Source: Algibacter miyuki (GTDB taxonomy: Bacteria > Bacteroidota > Bacteroidia > Flavobacteriales > Flavobacteriaceae). From it: a DNA stretch of 64,000 nt. Each line of letters starts with the position of its first letter. The stretch's first letter is position 1. This document shows positions 42,842-50,929 of this stretch, piece after piece. Location of the stretch: the NCBI RefSeq assembly GCF_042427745.1, contig NZ_JBHMFA010000009.1; one strand, given 5' to 3'. Under the pieces are notes generated by a model. The model was given only the letters and a program-made list of their open reading frames with translations, was not told the DNA's origin and searched no databases. The position numbers were made by a program, and so were the translations under genes.

Positions 42842-44950
42842 ATGCCTTTTAATTTAAAATTTATTATTGCATTTCTCATTTTATGCTGTACCACTGTGTG
42901 TATGGCACAAACGGCGGGGTCTGTTCAGTTAGAAAACGAAAAGGTCGATTCACTTTTTTACTATTTTAATAATGGAGCCGATAAAAAAGCGTACCAAGCA
43001 TCTCATCATATTTTACGCCACATAAAAAGCAATAAAGCTATTGCCAATGCCAATTTATTATTGGCGCATTACCATAATAAATATGCGGCCATAGATTCTT
43101 CTATTTATTACACCAACCAAGCGCTTAAACATAAAAGTGTTGTAAACGACTCTTTAGGGGCTCGGCTTACTATATTGGCTTACCAACTATTGGCTATTAA
43201 TAATAAAGATAAAGGGTTGTTTCATGAAAGTAAAAAATGGCATTTAAAAGGTATTGAATTAAGTGAAAAGCATCATGAAACCAATCTGTATTATTCGCAT
43301 TTGCACGGGTTAGCAAGCACTTATATTGCGCTAAATAAAACGACAGAAGCTTTAGGTATTTTTAAAGATTGTATTAAAAACTCTAAAGATCCAGAAATTA
43401 TTTTAGGAAGTTATATCAATTTAGGATCCATATATTCTTCGTTATATCAGTATAAATTATCGAATACTTATTTGCAAAAAGCTAAAACGATTTGTGAGAG
43501 AAATACGCACGACAAACAAGCTTTAATAAGTATTCTTATAAATATAGGTGATAATTATTTGAATAATGGCGACATCAATAAAGCCCTGTACACTTATGAA
43601 GACGCGAAAACGGAAAGTCGTAAAAATAAGTTAGTCAATTTGGAACTTATTTTAGATGATAAAATTGGCACTGTTTTATACAATGAAAATAGAAACGAAG
43701 AAGCACTTTTAATTTATGCAAGTGCTTTAACAAAAGCGATGGGCTTGGGTGTATTAAATATCCAAATGCATAGTTATATGATGTTGGAGAAAATTTCGGC
43801 AAGGCGAAACGATTATAAAAACGCGTATATCTACGGCGAGCGCTATAATGAGATAAAAGACTCTATTGATAATTTACAAAAGGAAAAAGAAATTAACCAA
43901 TTAGAAATGAAGTTTGAAACACTTCAGAAGGAAAAAACCATAAAATTATTAAAAATAGAAAACTTAAATAAGAGTTTAAATATTAAGAATAAAGATGCCG
44001 ATATAGAAAAATACAAACTTCAGGAAGCTATTATTGCAAAGCAAAATGAAAATCGGGTTTTACAATTACAAAACGGTGTTGAGAAACGTAAAAACGAAAT
44101 TGCTTTACTTAAAGAAAAAGAGCAATTAAAGGCATTGGAGTTAGATAGAGAAAAGACGATAAAATATATTGTTCTGGTGGCGTTTTTCATTTTATTGGTG
44201 CCCACGGTTGGTCTTTTAATTATTTATTATCAAAAATTACAAGCCCAAGGTTTGCTTAATTTAAAAGAAAAAGAAATTAATGCCCAACGAGTGAGTTCCT
44301 TAAAAAAAGATCAAGAAATAAAACTGATTAAAGCTTCTATTCGCGGTCAAGACCATGAACGAAAAAAGATAGCTCAAGAAATGCACGATAGCATTGGTGG
44401 AAATTTGGCAGCTATAAAATTGCAATTCAGTCAGCTTGCTAATCATCCGGATAAAGTCAATTTAATTTATAGTCAATTAGATGATACTTACGAACAAGTA
44501 CGAAATTTATCGCATAATTTACTACCAAAAAAAATAAGAGAAAACGATTTTGTATCCTTAATTAACGAATACATAAACACCGTGCAAGAAGCCAGTAATA
44601 TTGCCATACAGGTTTCTTTTTATGATGAAGATAAAATTAATGAGTTGGATAAAATATTACAAAATGAGTTGTTTTCCATTTTTCAGGAACTCACTACCAA
44701 CACGCTAAAATACGCTAATGCCACAGCAATAGACATACAGCTCGATTTATTAAACGCCTGCCTGTTTTTTGTTTATGAAGATAACGGCGATGGTTTTGAT
44801 GTCTCGCAAACCACATTGGGTATTGGGCTAACAAATATAAAAAGTAGAGTAGAAAATTATAAAGGGATTATTCATATTGATGCAAGCCCAAACCGTGGCA
44901 CTAATATCAATATAGAAATCCCTATAGAAAACCATACAAATGAAGCATAA
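42842..44950 (+). CDS. TPR-containing sensor histidine kinase (HisKA_3/NarX-like)
   Basis: A 702-aa sensor kinase. Signal peptide (FIIAFLILCCTTVCMAQ), then a periplasmic TPR array (about residues 40-340), a long coiled coil (about 345-440), one transmembrane helix (YIVLVAFFILLVPTVGLLII, near 446-465), and a cytoplasmic kinase. The phosphoacceptor His is in KIAQEMHDSIGGNL and the HATPase domain has NTLKYANA, DNGDGFD and GIGLTNIKSR. It overlaps its LuxR-type regulator by 11 bases. TPRs suggest that the signal is a protein or peptide in the periplasm. The start at 42842 puts the signal peptide at the N-terminus. Confidence 0.93.
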   Translation: MPFNLKFIIAFLILCCTTVCMAQTAGSVQLENEKVDSLFYYFNNGADKKAYQASHHILRHIKSNKAIANANLLLAHYHNKYAAIDSSIYYTNQALKHKSVVNDSLGARLTILAYQLLAINNKDKGLFHESKKWHLKGIELSEKHHETNLYYSHLHGLASTYIALNKTTEALGIFKDCIKNSKDPEIILGSYINLGSIYSSLYQYKLSNTYLQKAKTICERNTHDKQALISILINIGDNYLNNGDINKALYTYEDAKTESRKNKLVNLELILDDKIGTVLYNENRNEEALLIYASALTKAMGLGVLNIQMHSYMMLEKISARRNDYKNAYIYGERYNEIKDSIDNLQKEKEINQLEMKFETLQKEKTIKLLKIENLNKSLNIKNKDADIEKYKLQEAIIAKQNENRVLQLQNGVEKRKNEIALLKEKEQLKALELDREKTIKYIVLVAFFILLVPTVGLLIIYYQKLQAQGLLNLKEKEINAQRVSSLKKDQEIKLIKASIRGQDHERKKIAQEMHDSIGGNLAAIKLQFSQLANHPDKVNLIYSQLDDTYEQVRNLSHNLLPKKIRENDFVSLINEYINTVQEASNIAIQVSFYDEDKINELDKILQNELFSIFQELTTNTLKYANATAIDIQLDLLNACLFFVYEDNGDGFDVSQTTLGIGLTNIKSRVENYKGIIHIDASPNRGTNINIEIPIENHTNEA

Positions 44951-45584
44951 CCTAATTATAGCAGACGATCATAAAATGTTTTTAGATGGCTTATTAAGCA
45001 TTCTTAAAACAGAAAGTAATTACAATATTTTGTTTACCGCAAAGCACGGTGGCCATGTTAAAAAATATATATCTATAAATACTGAAGAAAGAATAGACCT
45101 TGTAATTACCGATGTTACCATGCCTGAAGTGGATGGTATAGCGCTAAATAAATGGATAAAAGAAACCTCGAGCAGTATAAAAACGCTAGTGGTAAGCATG
45201 CACAATACTCCGGAAATTATAGATAATCTTATTGAAAGTAATGTGGATGGCTATCTTCAGAAAAACGCGCAAAAGGAAGAGTTTCTAAAGGCTATAGAAA
45301 CTATTTTAGGTGGCGAAAAATATTTTTCTTCAGAAATAAAAGACATCTATCTGAAAAACAAATTTGAAAAAAATAAAGAAAAGGAAATTAAACTCACCAA
45401 ACGTGAGGTTGAAGTAATTTCGTTAATTGCTGAAGAGTTTACAACTCAAGAAATTGCCGATCAGCTTTTTTTAAGTAAACACACCATAGAAAGTTACCGT
45501 AAAAACTTAATTACAAAACTGAATGTTAGAAATCTTGCTGGTCTTACCAAATACGCCATAAAAAAAGGTTACGTATCTTCTTAA
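44940..45584 (+). CDS. Response regulator, LuxR/NarL family
   Basis: A 214-aa regulator, the cognate partner of the TPR kinase with which it overlaps. The receiver domain (about residues 4-125) has IADDHK, phosphoacceptor D58 in DLVITDVTMPE and the lysine in GYLQKN. The LuxR helix-turn-helix (about 148-208) has LTKREVEVISLIAEEFTTQE and SKHTIESYRKNLITKL. It may act on the next operon, where repeated AAATACGG sites flank a -7 box; that link is an inference. Confidence 0.94.
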   Translation: MKHNLIIADDHKMFLDGLLSILKTESNYNILFTAKHGGHVKKYISINTEERIDLVITDVTMPEVDGIALNKWIKETSSSIKTLVVSMHNTPEIIDNLIESNVDGYLQKNAQKEEFLKAIETILGGEKYFSSEIKDIYLKNKFEKNKEKEIKLTKREVEVISLIAEEFTTQEIADQLFLSKHTIESYRKNLITKLNVRNLAGLTKYAIKKGYVSS

Positions 45585-45613
45585 ATTACAAAATAAATCA
45601 TCATTCATATAAA

Positions 45614-45643
45614 GGCTCCTTAATTTAGGGAGTCTTTTTTTTT
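45614..45643 (+). terminator. Intrinsic terminator of the kinase/regulator operon
   Basis: GGCTCC and GGGAGTC pair (one G-T) around an A/T loop, then nine T. Confidence 0.85.
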
Positions 45644-45783
45644 GTAAAAATCTTCATTTAGCTGTTAATGAGGATGTCTTTATTCTAATGGCGCTAATTT
45701 TTGGCGTTTTAACCTAACAAACAGAATAATATTAAAACGCCTCGTTTCATTGTATCTTGATTTTTAGTGTTTTACGTTGAAAC

Positions 45784-45868
45784 ACCCTGTTTTCAGGGTA
45801 TTCGTTTTCACCAAATACGGGGTTATTCTAAGGTGTGTATTGCTATACATTTGTACCAGGAAATACGG
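45784..45868 (+). promoter_or_regulatory. Regulatory region of the 45.9-kb operon
   Basis: ACCCTG-TTTT-CAGGGT is a perfect palindrome at 45784-45799. AAATACGG occurs at 45813-45820 and 45861-45868. A TACATTTG -7 box lies between them at 45846-45853, with no clear -33 TTG. The arrangement looks like operators around an activator-dependent promoter; the 45644-45783 part of the gap shows nothing else. Confidence 0.5.
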
Positions 45869-45952
45869 CACACCACAAGTTAAAACATAAAAAAGCTTTG
45901 GGTGTTATTCAAAAAAAACAAATAAAAAACAACCATTAAAAAAAACAACATT

Positions 45953-46372
45953 ATGACTTTCGGAATTACATTAATCTTATTAAGTATCATCGCAGTACCT
46001 TCTTTATTATTATCAAAAAAACCTAACGCAAAAGAACTTCTAGAAAAAATTGAGCCTTATCAAGGTTGGATCGGACTTATTTTGTGTTTCTACGGCGTTT
46101 GGGGTATTATTTTTTCAATATTAAACTTAGGCTGGATTACAACATTCCCAATTTGGTGGGCCACTTTATTAGCAGGAAGTGCTGTGCAAGCCGTTTTAGG
46201 TTTCATGCTAGGCTTTAGCTTAATTAACAAACTGGTTTTATCTAAAAACGAAGCTGCTAAAGAAAAGGCTATGGTTCTTAGAGAAAAACTAGCGCCAAAA
46301 CAAGGGAAGTTAGGAATCGTAGGTCTATTTGTAGGCGCCTGGATGATTGTTGCTTCTATCTTATTCTTTTAA
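45953..46372 (+). CDS. Four-helix membrane protein, unknown function
   Basis: A 139-aa protein with four predicted membrane helices at about residues 3-21, 37-60, 68-95 and 118-138. Two internal halves look related: PYQGWIGLILCFYGVWGII and PKQGKLGIVGLFVGAWMIV both have PxQGxxGxxxxxxGxW, so it may be an ancient duplication. I do not recognise a characterised family. It is 30 bp before the SIMPL gene and follows a two-component operon, so it may be in the regulator's control. Confidence 0.8.
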   Translation: MTFGITLILLSIIAVPSLLLSKKPNAKELLEKIEPYQGWIGLILCFYGVWGIIFSILNLGWITTFPIWWATLLAGSAVQAVLGFMLGFSLINKLVLSKNEAAKEKAMVLREKLAPKQGKLGIVGLFVGAWMIVASILFF

Positions 46373-46402
46373 TTAAAACACACTAAAAAAAATCAAATTA
46401 TT

Positions 46403-47020
46403 ATGAAAAAATTTATCCTATTCGCAGCATTATTATTCACGTTGCCATTTATCGCACAAGAACATAAAAATACCATTACCGTTATTGGTGAAACAAAAAA
46501 AACAGTACAAGAGAGTGGTTATACCGTTTTAATCGGGTTGCAACAAGTTATTTATCATGGCGGACAACAAGAGGTGGAGGCTACATCTTTAGCTGATGTA
46601 ACAAAAAACTACGCCGATAAACTGGCCGACTTAAGAATTGATTTTAGCCGATTCCGAAGAAACACATATTACGAATTAGCGATGTCTTACAGTCAAAACA
46701 GAGAATCTGCTTACTATAGTTTTACAACGGATGATATAGAAGAAGTGAGAAAAATTATTCAACTTAATTTGGCAGGGATGACTATTGTATATAACGAAGT
46801 ATTGGCTAAAGAATTGACTAACGACCAGTTGGTAGAGCTTTCTGAAGCAGCTATAGCTAATGCTAAATTAAAAGCAAAAGCAATTGCTAAAAAAATGAAT
46901 AAAACGGTTGGTGATATTGTAAATATATCAGACTCAAATACTAACGAACAGTATATTCAAAATTATGGGATAATCACAACGCAGCCTTATGATGTAACCG
47001 TAGTATTCGAGCTTAATTAA
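46403..47020 (+). CDS. SIMPL (DUF541) domain protein, exported
   Basis: A 205-aa exported protein with signal peptide MKKFILFAALLFTLPFIAQ. It matches the SIMPL/DUF541 pattern: NTITVIGETKKTVQESGYTV at the start of the mature part, AIANAKLKAKAIAKKMNKTV in the middle and the C-terminal DVTVVFELN. The family forms oligomeric periplasmic or outer-membrane proteins of unclear function. It follows the membrane protein by 30 bp on the same strand, probably one transcript. Confidence 0.85.
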   Translation: MKKFILFAALLFTLPFIAQEHKNTITVIGETKKTVQESGYTVLIGLQQVIYHGGQQEVEATSLADVTKNYADKLADLRIDFSRFRRNTYYELAMSYSQNRESAYYSFTTDDIEEVRKIIQLNLAGMTIVYNEVLAKELTNDQLVELSEAAIANAKLKAKAIAKKMNKTVGDIVNISDSNTNEQYIQNYGIITTQPYDVTVVFELN

Positions 47021-47078
47021 ATATTAAAAAAATAAAAATTCAGTAAGGTTTTTCGGTATTAAGCCTGTATTATTTAAC

Positions 47079-47086
47079 TACTTTCG
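47079..47086 (+). promoter_or_regulatory. -7-like element of the LipL32-like gene
   Basis: TACTTTCG resembles TAnnTTTG with one change. Start near 47090, leader about 50 nt. Confidence 0.4.
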
Positions 47087-47140
47087 CCGCCCTTAAAAAA
47101 ATTAAAGGATGTCTATAATTAACAAATTCAAACAAAAATC

Positions 47141-47821
47141 ATGAAAATTAAATTAACAGTATTATCAGTATTCGCATTCTGTAGCATGTTTAACGCAGAA
47201 GCACAAAAATTAAAAAAGTTTGGAAGTTCTATTGAAAAGAAAATTGGACCAAAAACAATAAAAGTACCTTACACTGATGTGATATCATACTTAGGATACG
47301 CTACGCCAGGTAATGAAGACAACATTGTAGACGATAAAAAATTCTACTATATTTATTTATGGGTCCCTGCTGTAGCTCCAGAATTAGGAGTAAGAATGCT
47401 TTCTCCTGTAGCTAAAACAAAAATTAAAGACGCTATTAGTTCTTCAGAATATGAAGCTAATGCATCGTCTAGCGATTATTTTGATACATACATTACTTTA
47501 GAGCGTTCTTCTATATTCACAAAAGAAGGTGTTACTGTAGATGGTGCTAAAAACGCAACATGGACTACACTTGCTAGTAACGATGATAGTAGCGAAATGC
47601 CTGCACAACCAAGTGGAAGCAGCTACAACTCATTATTAAGATATAAAAGTGAAGTTGGTAGCCCAACAAAAGCATTAACTGCCGGTTTATACCGTATTGG
47701 TTTTACAACTTACAAAAGAGGTGAAGTAAAAGGAACCTTTTTAGCAGAAGTAGCAGCACCAGTAAAATTACCAGGAGTTGTTATGGCTAAAACCATAGAA
47801 GAACTTAAAAAAGGACTATAG
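47141..47821 (+). CDS. LipL32-like exported protein
   Basis: A 226-aa protein whose block order matches LipL32, the major surface lipoprotein of Leptospira: an early VISYLGYATPG, IYLWVPAVAPELGVRM (about residues 71-86), FDTYITLER (114-122), YNSLLRYK (162-169) and LYRIGFTTYKRGEVKG (183-198). The signal peptide MKIKLTVLSVFAFCSMFNAEAQ looks like a signal peptidase I type (AEA-Q), and C14 is not in a lipobox, so lipidation is not expected. An acidic SNDDSSE near 147 sits where LipL32 has its Asp-rich calcium region. LipL32 binds host matrix proteins; here the role is unknown. Confidence 0.82.
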   Translation: MKIKLTVLSVFAFCSMFNAEAQKLKKFGSSIEKKIGPKTIKVPYTDVISYLGYATPGNEDNIVDDKKFYYIYLWVPAVAPELGVRMLSPVAKTKIKDAISSSEYEANASSSDYFDTYITLERSSIFTKEGVTVDGAKNATWTTLASNDDSSEMPAQPSGSSYNSLLRYKSEVGSPTKALTAGLYRIGFTTYKRGEVKGTFLAEVAAPVKLPGVVMAKTIEELKKGL

Positions 47822-47954
47822 TATAAAAACAGGCATCCATTAACCCTCTAGAAATACCTCTTTATGTATGTAAAGAGGTGTTTTGTTTTTATCATTTATA
47901 TCAACGTTAATTTATAAAAACAGTATATTTAAACCCTTTTATTTTAAAGAAAGC

Positions 47955-47962
47955 TATCTTTG
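47955..47962 (+). promoter_or_regulatory. -7 element directly before the radical SAM gene (leaderless-type)
   Basis: TATCTTTG ends four bases before the ATG at 47967; predicted start 47966. Confidence 0.55.
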
Positions 47963-47966
47963 CAGC

Positions 47967-49838
47967 ATGCAATCCAAAGCCCTTTTTATAACGCCTCCGT
48001 TTACGCAGCTAAATACCGCTTATCCAGCAACCGCCTATTTAAAAGGCTTTCTGGAAATACACGATATTTCTATGCCGCACTGCGATTTAAGTATCGAGCT
48101 GTTTACTGCTGTTTTTAAAAGTGATTTTTTGCGTGCCATGTTTAAAGAAGCTAAGGATTTGGGTAATTACAATTATCCCGAAGTAAGCAAAATGAAATCG
48201 CGCTACATCTCGTGCGTCGATCCTGTTATTGCATTTCTTCAAAAGCATGATATTGAAACTGCTCAAAGCATATTAAAACCCGATTTTTTACCACCAGGAC
48301 ACCGTTTAAAACATGTCAATACTAAAATAGAATGGGAAGCTGGTGATATTGGTGTTATTGATAAAGCCAAACACCATGCCACACTTTTTATTGAAGAAAT
48401 AGGCGATTTTATACAAGCCAACGTCGATGAGTTTTTTGCATTCACCAAATACGCTGAGCAAATTGCAACTTCGGCTAGTAGTTTCGATCAAATAGACGAG
48501 TTTTTAAGCTATCAGCCCACACTTATCGAAGAGGAAATGCTCGATATTTTGGTGGATCAAATTAAAACTCATCAACCTAATTTAGTGTGTTTTACGATTC
48601 CTTTTCCGGGGAATTTATTCGCAGCCTTACGTTGCGCACAATTTATTAAACAACTTTTTCCAGATATTTACGTGGCTTTTGGAGGGGGGTATTGCAATAC
48701 CGAGTTACGCGCGTTAGAAGATCCTAGAATATTCGAATTTGTCGATTTCATCTCACTCGATGATGGCGAAGGTCCGTTATTAAAAATGATAAACTATCTC
48801 GACGGAAAAATTGATATAAACCAACTAGAGCGCACCTTTGTACTCGAAAATAATAAAGTGGTTTACAAGAATAAAACGCCAAATACCATTTATCATCATA
48901 AAAACTTACCCGCACCAAATTATTCGGGTTTGCCTTTTGATAAATACGTCTCCTTTTTAGATGTGGTAAATCCTATGCACCGTATGTGGACTGATGCTCG
49001 TTGGAATAAACTCACCATATCCCACGGATGCTACTGGAAACAATGCTCTTTTTGCGATGTAAGCCTAGATTATATAGGTAATTACCAAAACACTACCGCA
49101 GAAGATTTAGTCAATAAAATTGAAAAAATAATAAAAGATACCGGCATTACAGGTTTTCATTTTGTGGACGAAGCAGCGCCTCCAAAAATGTTACGCGCGC
49201 TATCAAAAGCACTAATAGAACGAAACTTAAAAATAACGTGGTGGACTAACATTAGGTTTGAAAAAACATTTAGTTTCGAGTTATGCGAACTCATGGCGCA
49301 ATCGGGTTGTATAGCAGTAACTGGCGGGCTAGAAGTAGCTTCAGATCGTTTGCTTTCTAAAATGAAAAAAGGTGTTGATATAGCACAAGTGGCACGAGTA
49401 ACCCATCATTTTTCGGAAAATAATATCATGGTGCATGCTTATCTCATGTACGGATTTCCCACTCAAACCGAGCAAGAAACCATCGATTCTCTCGAAGTAG
49501 TTAGGCAATTATTTCAAAAAAACTGTATTCAATCGGCATTTTGGCACCAATTTACCACCACCATTCATAGTCCTATTGGGCAAAACCCCGAAGCTTTTGG
49601 TATCGAGATAACAGGTCCTGTGTTCCAGGGGTTTGCACAAAACGATTTGTACCATAAAGATGCACAAGGTGCCAACCATCCCAAGTATACTAAGGGGTTA
49701 AACCTCGCTTTACACAATTATTTAAATTCGGCTGGGCTGCAAGATAATCTGCAAAACTGGTTCGATTTCCCTATACCACCAACAAGCCATCCCGATGGTT
49801 TAATCGAAAGTTTTTTAGAAGCATTAACCGTAAAATAA
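47967..49838 (+). CDS. B12-binding-domain radical SAM protein
   Basis: A 623-aa enzyme. An N-terminal helical part is followed by a cobalamin-binding-type Rossmann region (about residues 195-300: LVCFTIPFPGNLFAALRCAQ, YVAFGGGYCN, ISLDDGEGPLL) that lacks an obvious DxHxxG base-off motif. The radical SAM core follows, with cysteines C355, C360 and C363 in GCYWKQCSFCDV: CX4CX2C, not the usual CX3CX2C. FHFVDEAAPP and the TGGLEVASDRLLSKMKKG strand are typical. No substrate or neighbour peptide is evident. The ATG at 47967 is chosen over an upstream in-frame start because of the conserved KALFITPPFTQLN N-terminus. Confidence 0.87.
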   Translation: MQSKALFITPPFTQLNTAYPATAYLKGFLEIHDISMPHCDLSIELFTAVFKSDFLRAMFKEAKDLGNYNYPEVSKMKSRYISCVDPVIAFLQKHDIETAQSILKPDFLPPGHRLKHVNTKIEWEAGDIGVIDKAKHHATLFIEEIGDFIQANVDEFFAFTKYAEQIATSASSFDQIDEFLSYQPTLIEEEMLDILVDQIKTHQPNLVCFTIPFPGNLFAALRCAQFIKQLFPDIYVAFGGGYCNTELRALEDPRIFEFVDFISLDDGEGPLLKMINYLDGKIDINQLERTFVLENNKVVYKNKTPNTIYHHKNLPAPNYSGLPFDKYVSFLDVVNPMHRMWTDARWNKLTISHGCYWKQCSFCDVSLDYIGNYQNTTAEDLVNKIEKIIKDTGITGFHFVDEAAPPKMLRALSKALIERNLKITWWTNIRFEKTFSFELCELMAQSGCIAVTGGLEVASDRLLSKMKKGVDIAQVARVTHHFSENNIMVHAYLMYGFPTQTEQETIDSLEVVRQLFQKNCIQSAFWHQFTTTIHSPIGQNPEAFGIEITGPVFQGFAQNDLYHKDAQGANHPKYTKGLNLALHNYLNSAGLQDNLQNWFDFPIPPTSHPDGLIESFLEALTVK

Positions 49839-49839
49839 T

Positions 49840-49955
49840 TTGGGCGTTACCTTTATCCTGAAACAAATTCAGGATAAAGGTCAGGCTTTCCGTTGCAAGT
49901 CCTCGCACCTCCTGCGTCGGGCTATGGGCTATCCACTGCAATCCTTAACGCAGGT
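49840..49955 (+). repeat. Dispersed intergenic repeat, copy at 49.9 kb
   Basis: GGGCGTTACC, then a perfect 13-bp hairpin (49850-49862 with 49868-49880, CCTTTATCCTGAA stem), GGCTTTCCGTTGCAAGTCCT, GCACCTCCTGCGTCGGGC, GGGCTATCCACTGCAATCC and TTAACGC. The hairpin is an insertion relative to the 29.4- and 39.4-kb copies. Confidence 0.85.
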
Positions 49956-50073
49956 GTATCCGTAAGGTTAAAGTCTATTCGAAATAAAATACCGGTCTAT
50001 AAACGTTCTTAAAAACAAGTGAATCATAATAACTATGTTTTTTCGGATTATAATCTCAAAAAGAAACACAAAC

Positions 50074-50106
50074 AAAAACCCCAAAACATAAAGTCGTGGG
50101 GTTTTC
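50074..50106. terminator. Hairpin terminator in the 49.8-50.6 kb gap (first)
   Basis: AAAACCCCA and TGGGGTTTT pair across a 13-nt loop; works on both strands. It lies about 240 bp after the radical SAM stop. Confidence 0.7.
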
Positions 50107-50233
50107 TAGCTATTAATCATAACTTCAACTAACACTAGTGAAGAATATTAAATAGTAAGACGTAAAATAGTTTCGGAAATTGCAAAAAGATAAAAACTTT
50201 AACACTCTTTAACGTTTAGGGCTGTTAATGCAC

Positions 50234-50262
50234 AAAGCCCGAATTTAAATTCGGGCTTTATC
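50234..50262. terminator. Hairpin terminator in the 49.8-50.6 kb gap (second)
   Basis: AAAGCCCGAATTTAAATTCGGGCTTT is a perfect palindrome with a weak T end. The rest of the gap (50263-50566) shows only a TAAATTTG at 50394-50401 with a TTG 26 bp upstream, a weak promoter for the next gene. Confidence 0.65.
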
Positions 50263-50566
50263 ATGTAAGACAATTACGTGTTGTACGATTTATGTATTGT
50301 GAAGGTGACTAACTCTAAATAATTTTTACTCGTACAGCACTGTCTACGTGTAATATAACGAATTTTGACGAGGTTTATTTTATTTTTTTAGAATAAATTT
50401 GAAAAAATAACGTTTCAGAAAGCGTTCAATAAAGGGAAATAAACATATATAACGTAATAATCACTTTATGGCTGAGGTTTTTTAGTCTCGATATTTTCAG
50501 AAGGAAACAGGGAAAGTAAGGCAGCGTTGTATATGTCGTCTAAAAGGAATATAAAATATTTAAAAA

Positions 50567-50929
50567 ATGAGTAAAAAAACATTAGTTATCGGCGCGTCAT
50601 TAAAATCAGACCGCTATTCCAATAGAGCTATTAAAAAATTAGTGGCTCATAATAATGAAGTTGTAGCCATTGGTTTACGCGCAGGAGTTGTTGCTAACGT
50701 AGAAATCGATACCGATAAAGTGGCTTATCAAAATATCGATACGGTAAGTTTGTACCTTAACCCTAAGCGCCAAGCCGATTATTTTGATTATATTATTTCT
50801 TTAAATCCGAAACGTGTTATTTTTAATCCTGGAACCGAAAACCCAGAATTCTACAAGCTTTTAGAAGCAAATAACATCGCTTTTGAAGAAGCTTGTACCT
50901 TGGTTTTGTTATCTATCAATCAGTTTTAG
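50567..50929 (+). CDS. CoA-binding domain protein (YccU-like)
   Basis: A 120-aa single-domain Rossmann protein of the CoA-binding (succinyl-CoA synthetase alpha-like) family. It starts KTLVIGASLKSDRYSNRAIKK with the GASxxxxR nucleotide-binding motif, and continues NPKRVIFNPGTENPEFYKLL and EEACTLVLL. Small stand-alone members may bind CoA or NAD; their role is not defined. The 3' end overlaps the convergent symporter gene by four bases, so both stop codons are shared. Confidence 0.88.
   Translation: MSKKTLVIGASLKSDRYSNRAIKKLVAHNNEVVAIGLRAGVVANVEIDTDKVAYQNIDTVSLYLNPKRQADYFDYIISLNPKRVIFNPGTENPEFYKLLEANNIAFEEACTLVLLSINQF

Noticed and set aside
42703..42894. 63-aa minus-strand ORF at the kinase start
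   Set aside because: It overlaps the kinase signal peptide and its promoter, with no homology signal.
47141..47821. LipL32-like gene as a recent transfer from Leptospira
   Set aside because: Base composition matches its neighbours and the protein lacks the lipobox; older inheritance or transfer from marine bacteria is likelier.
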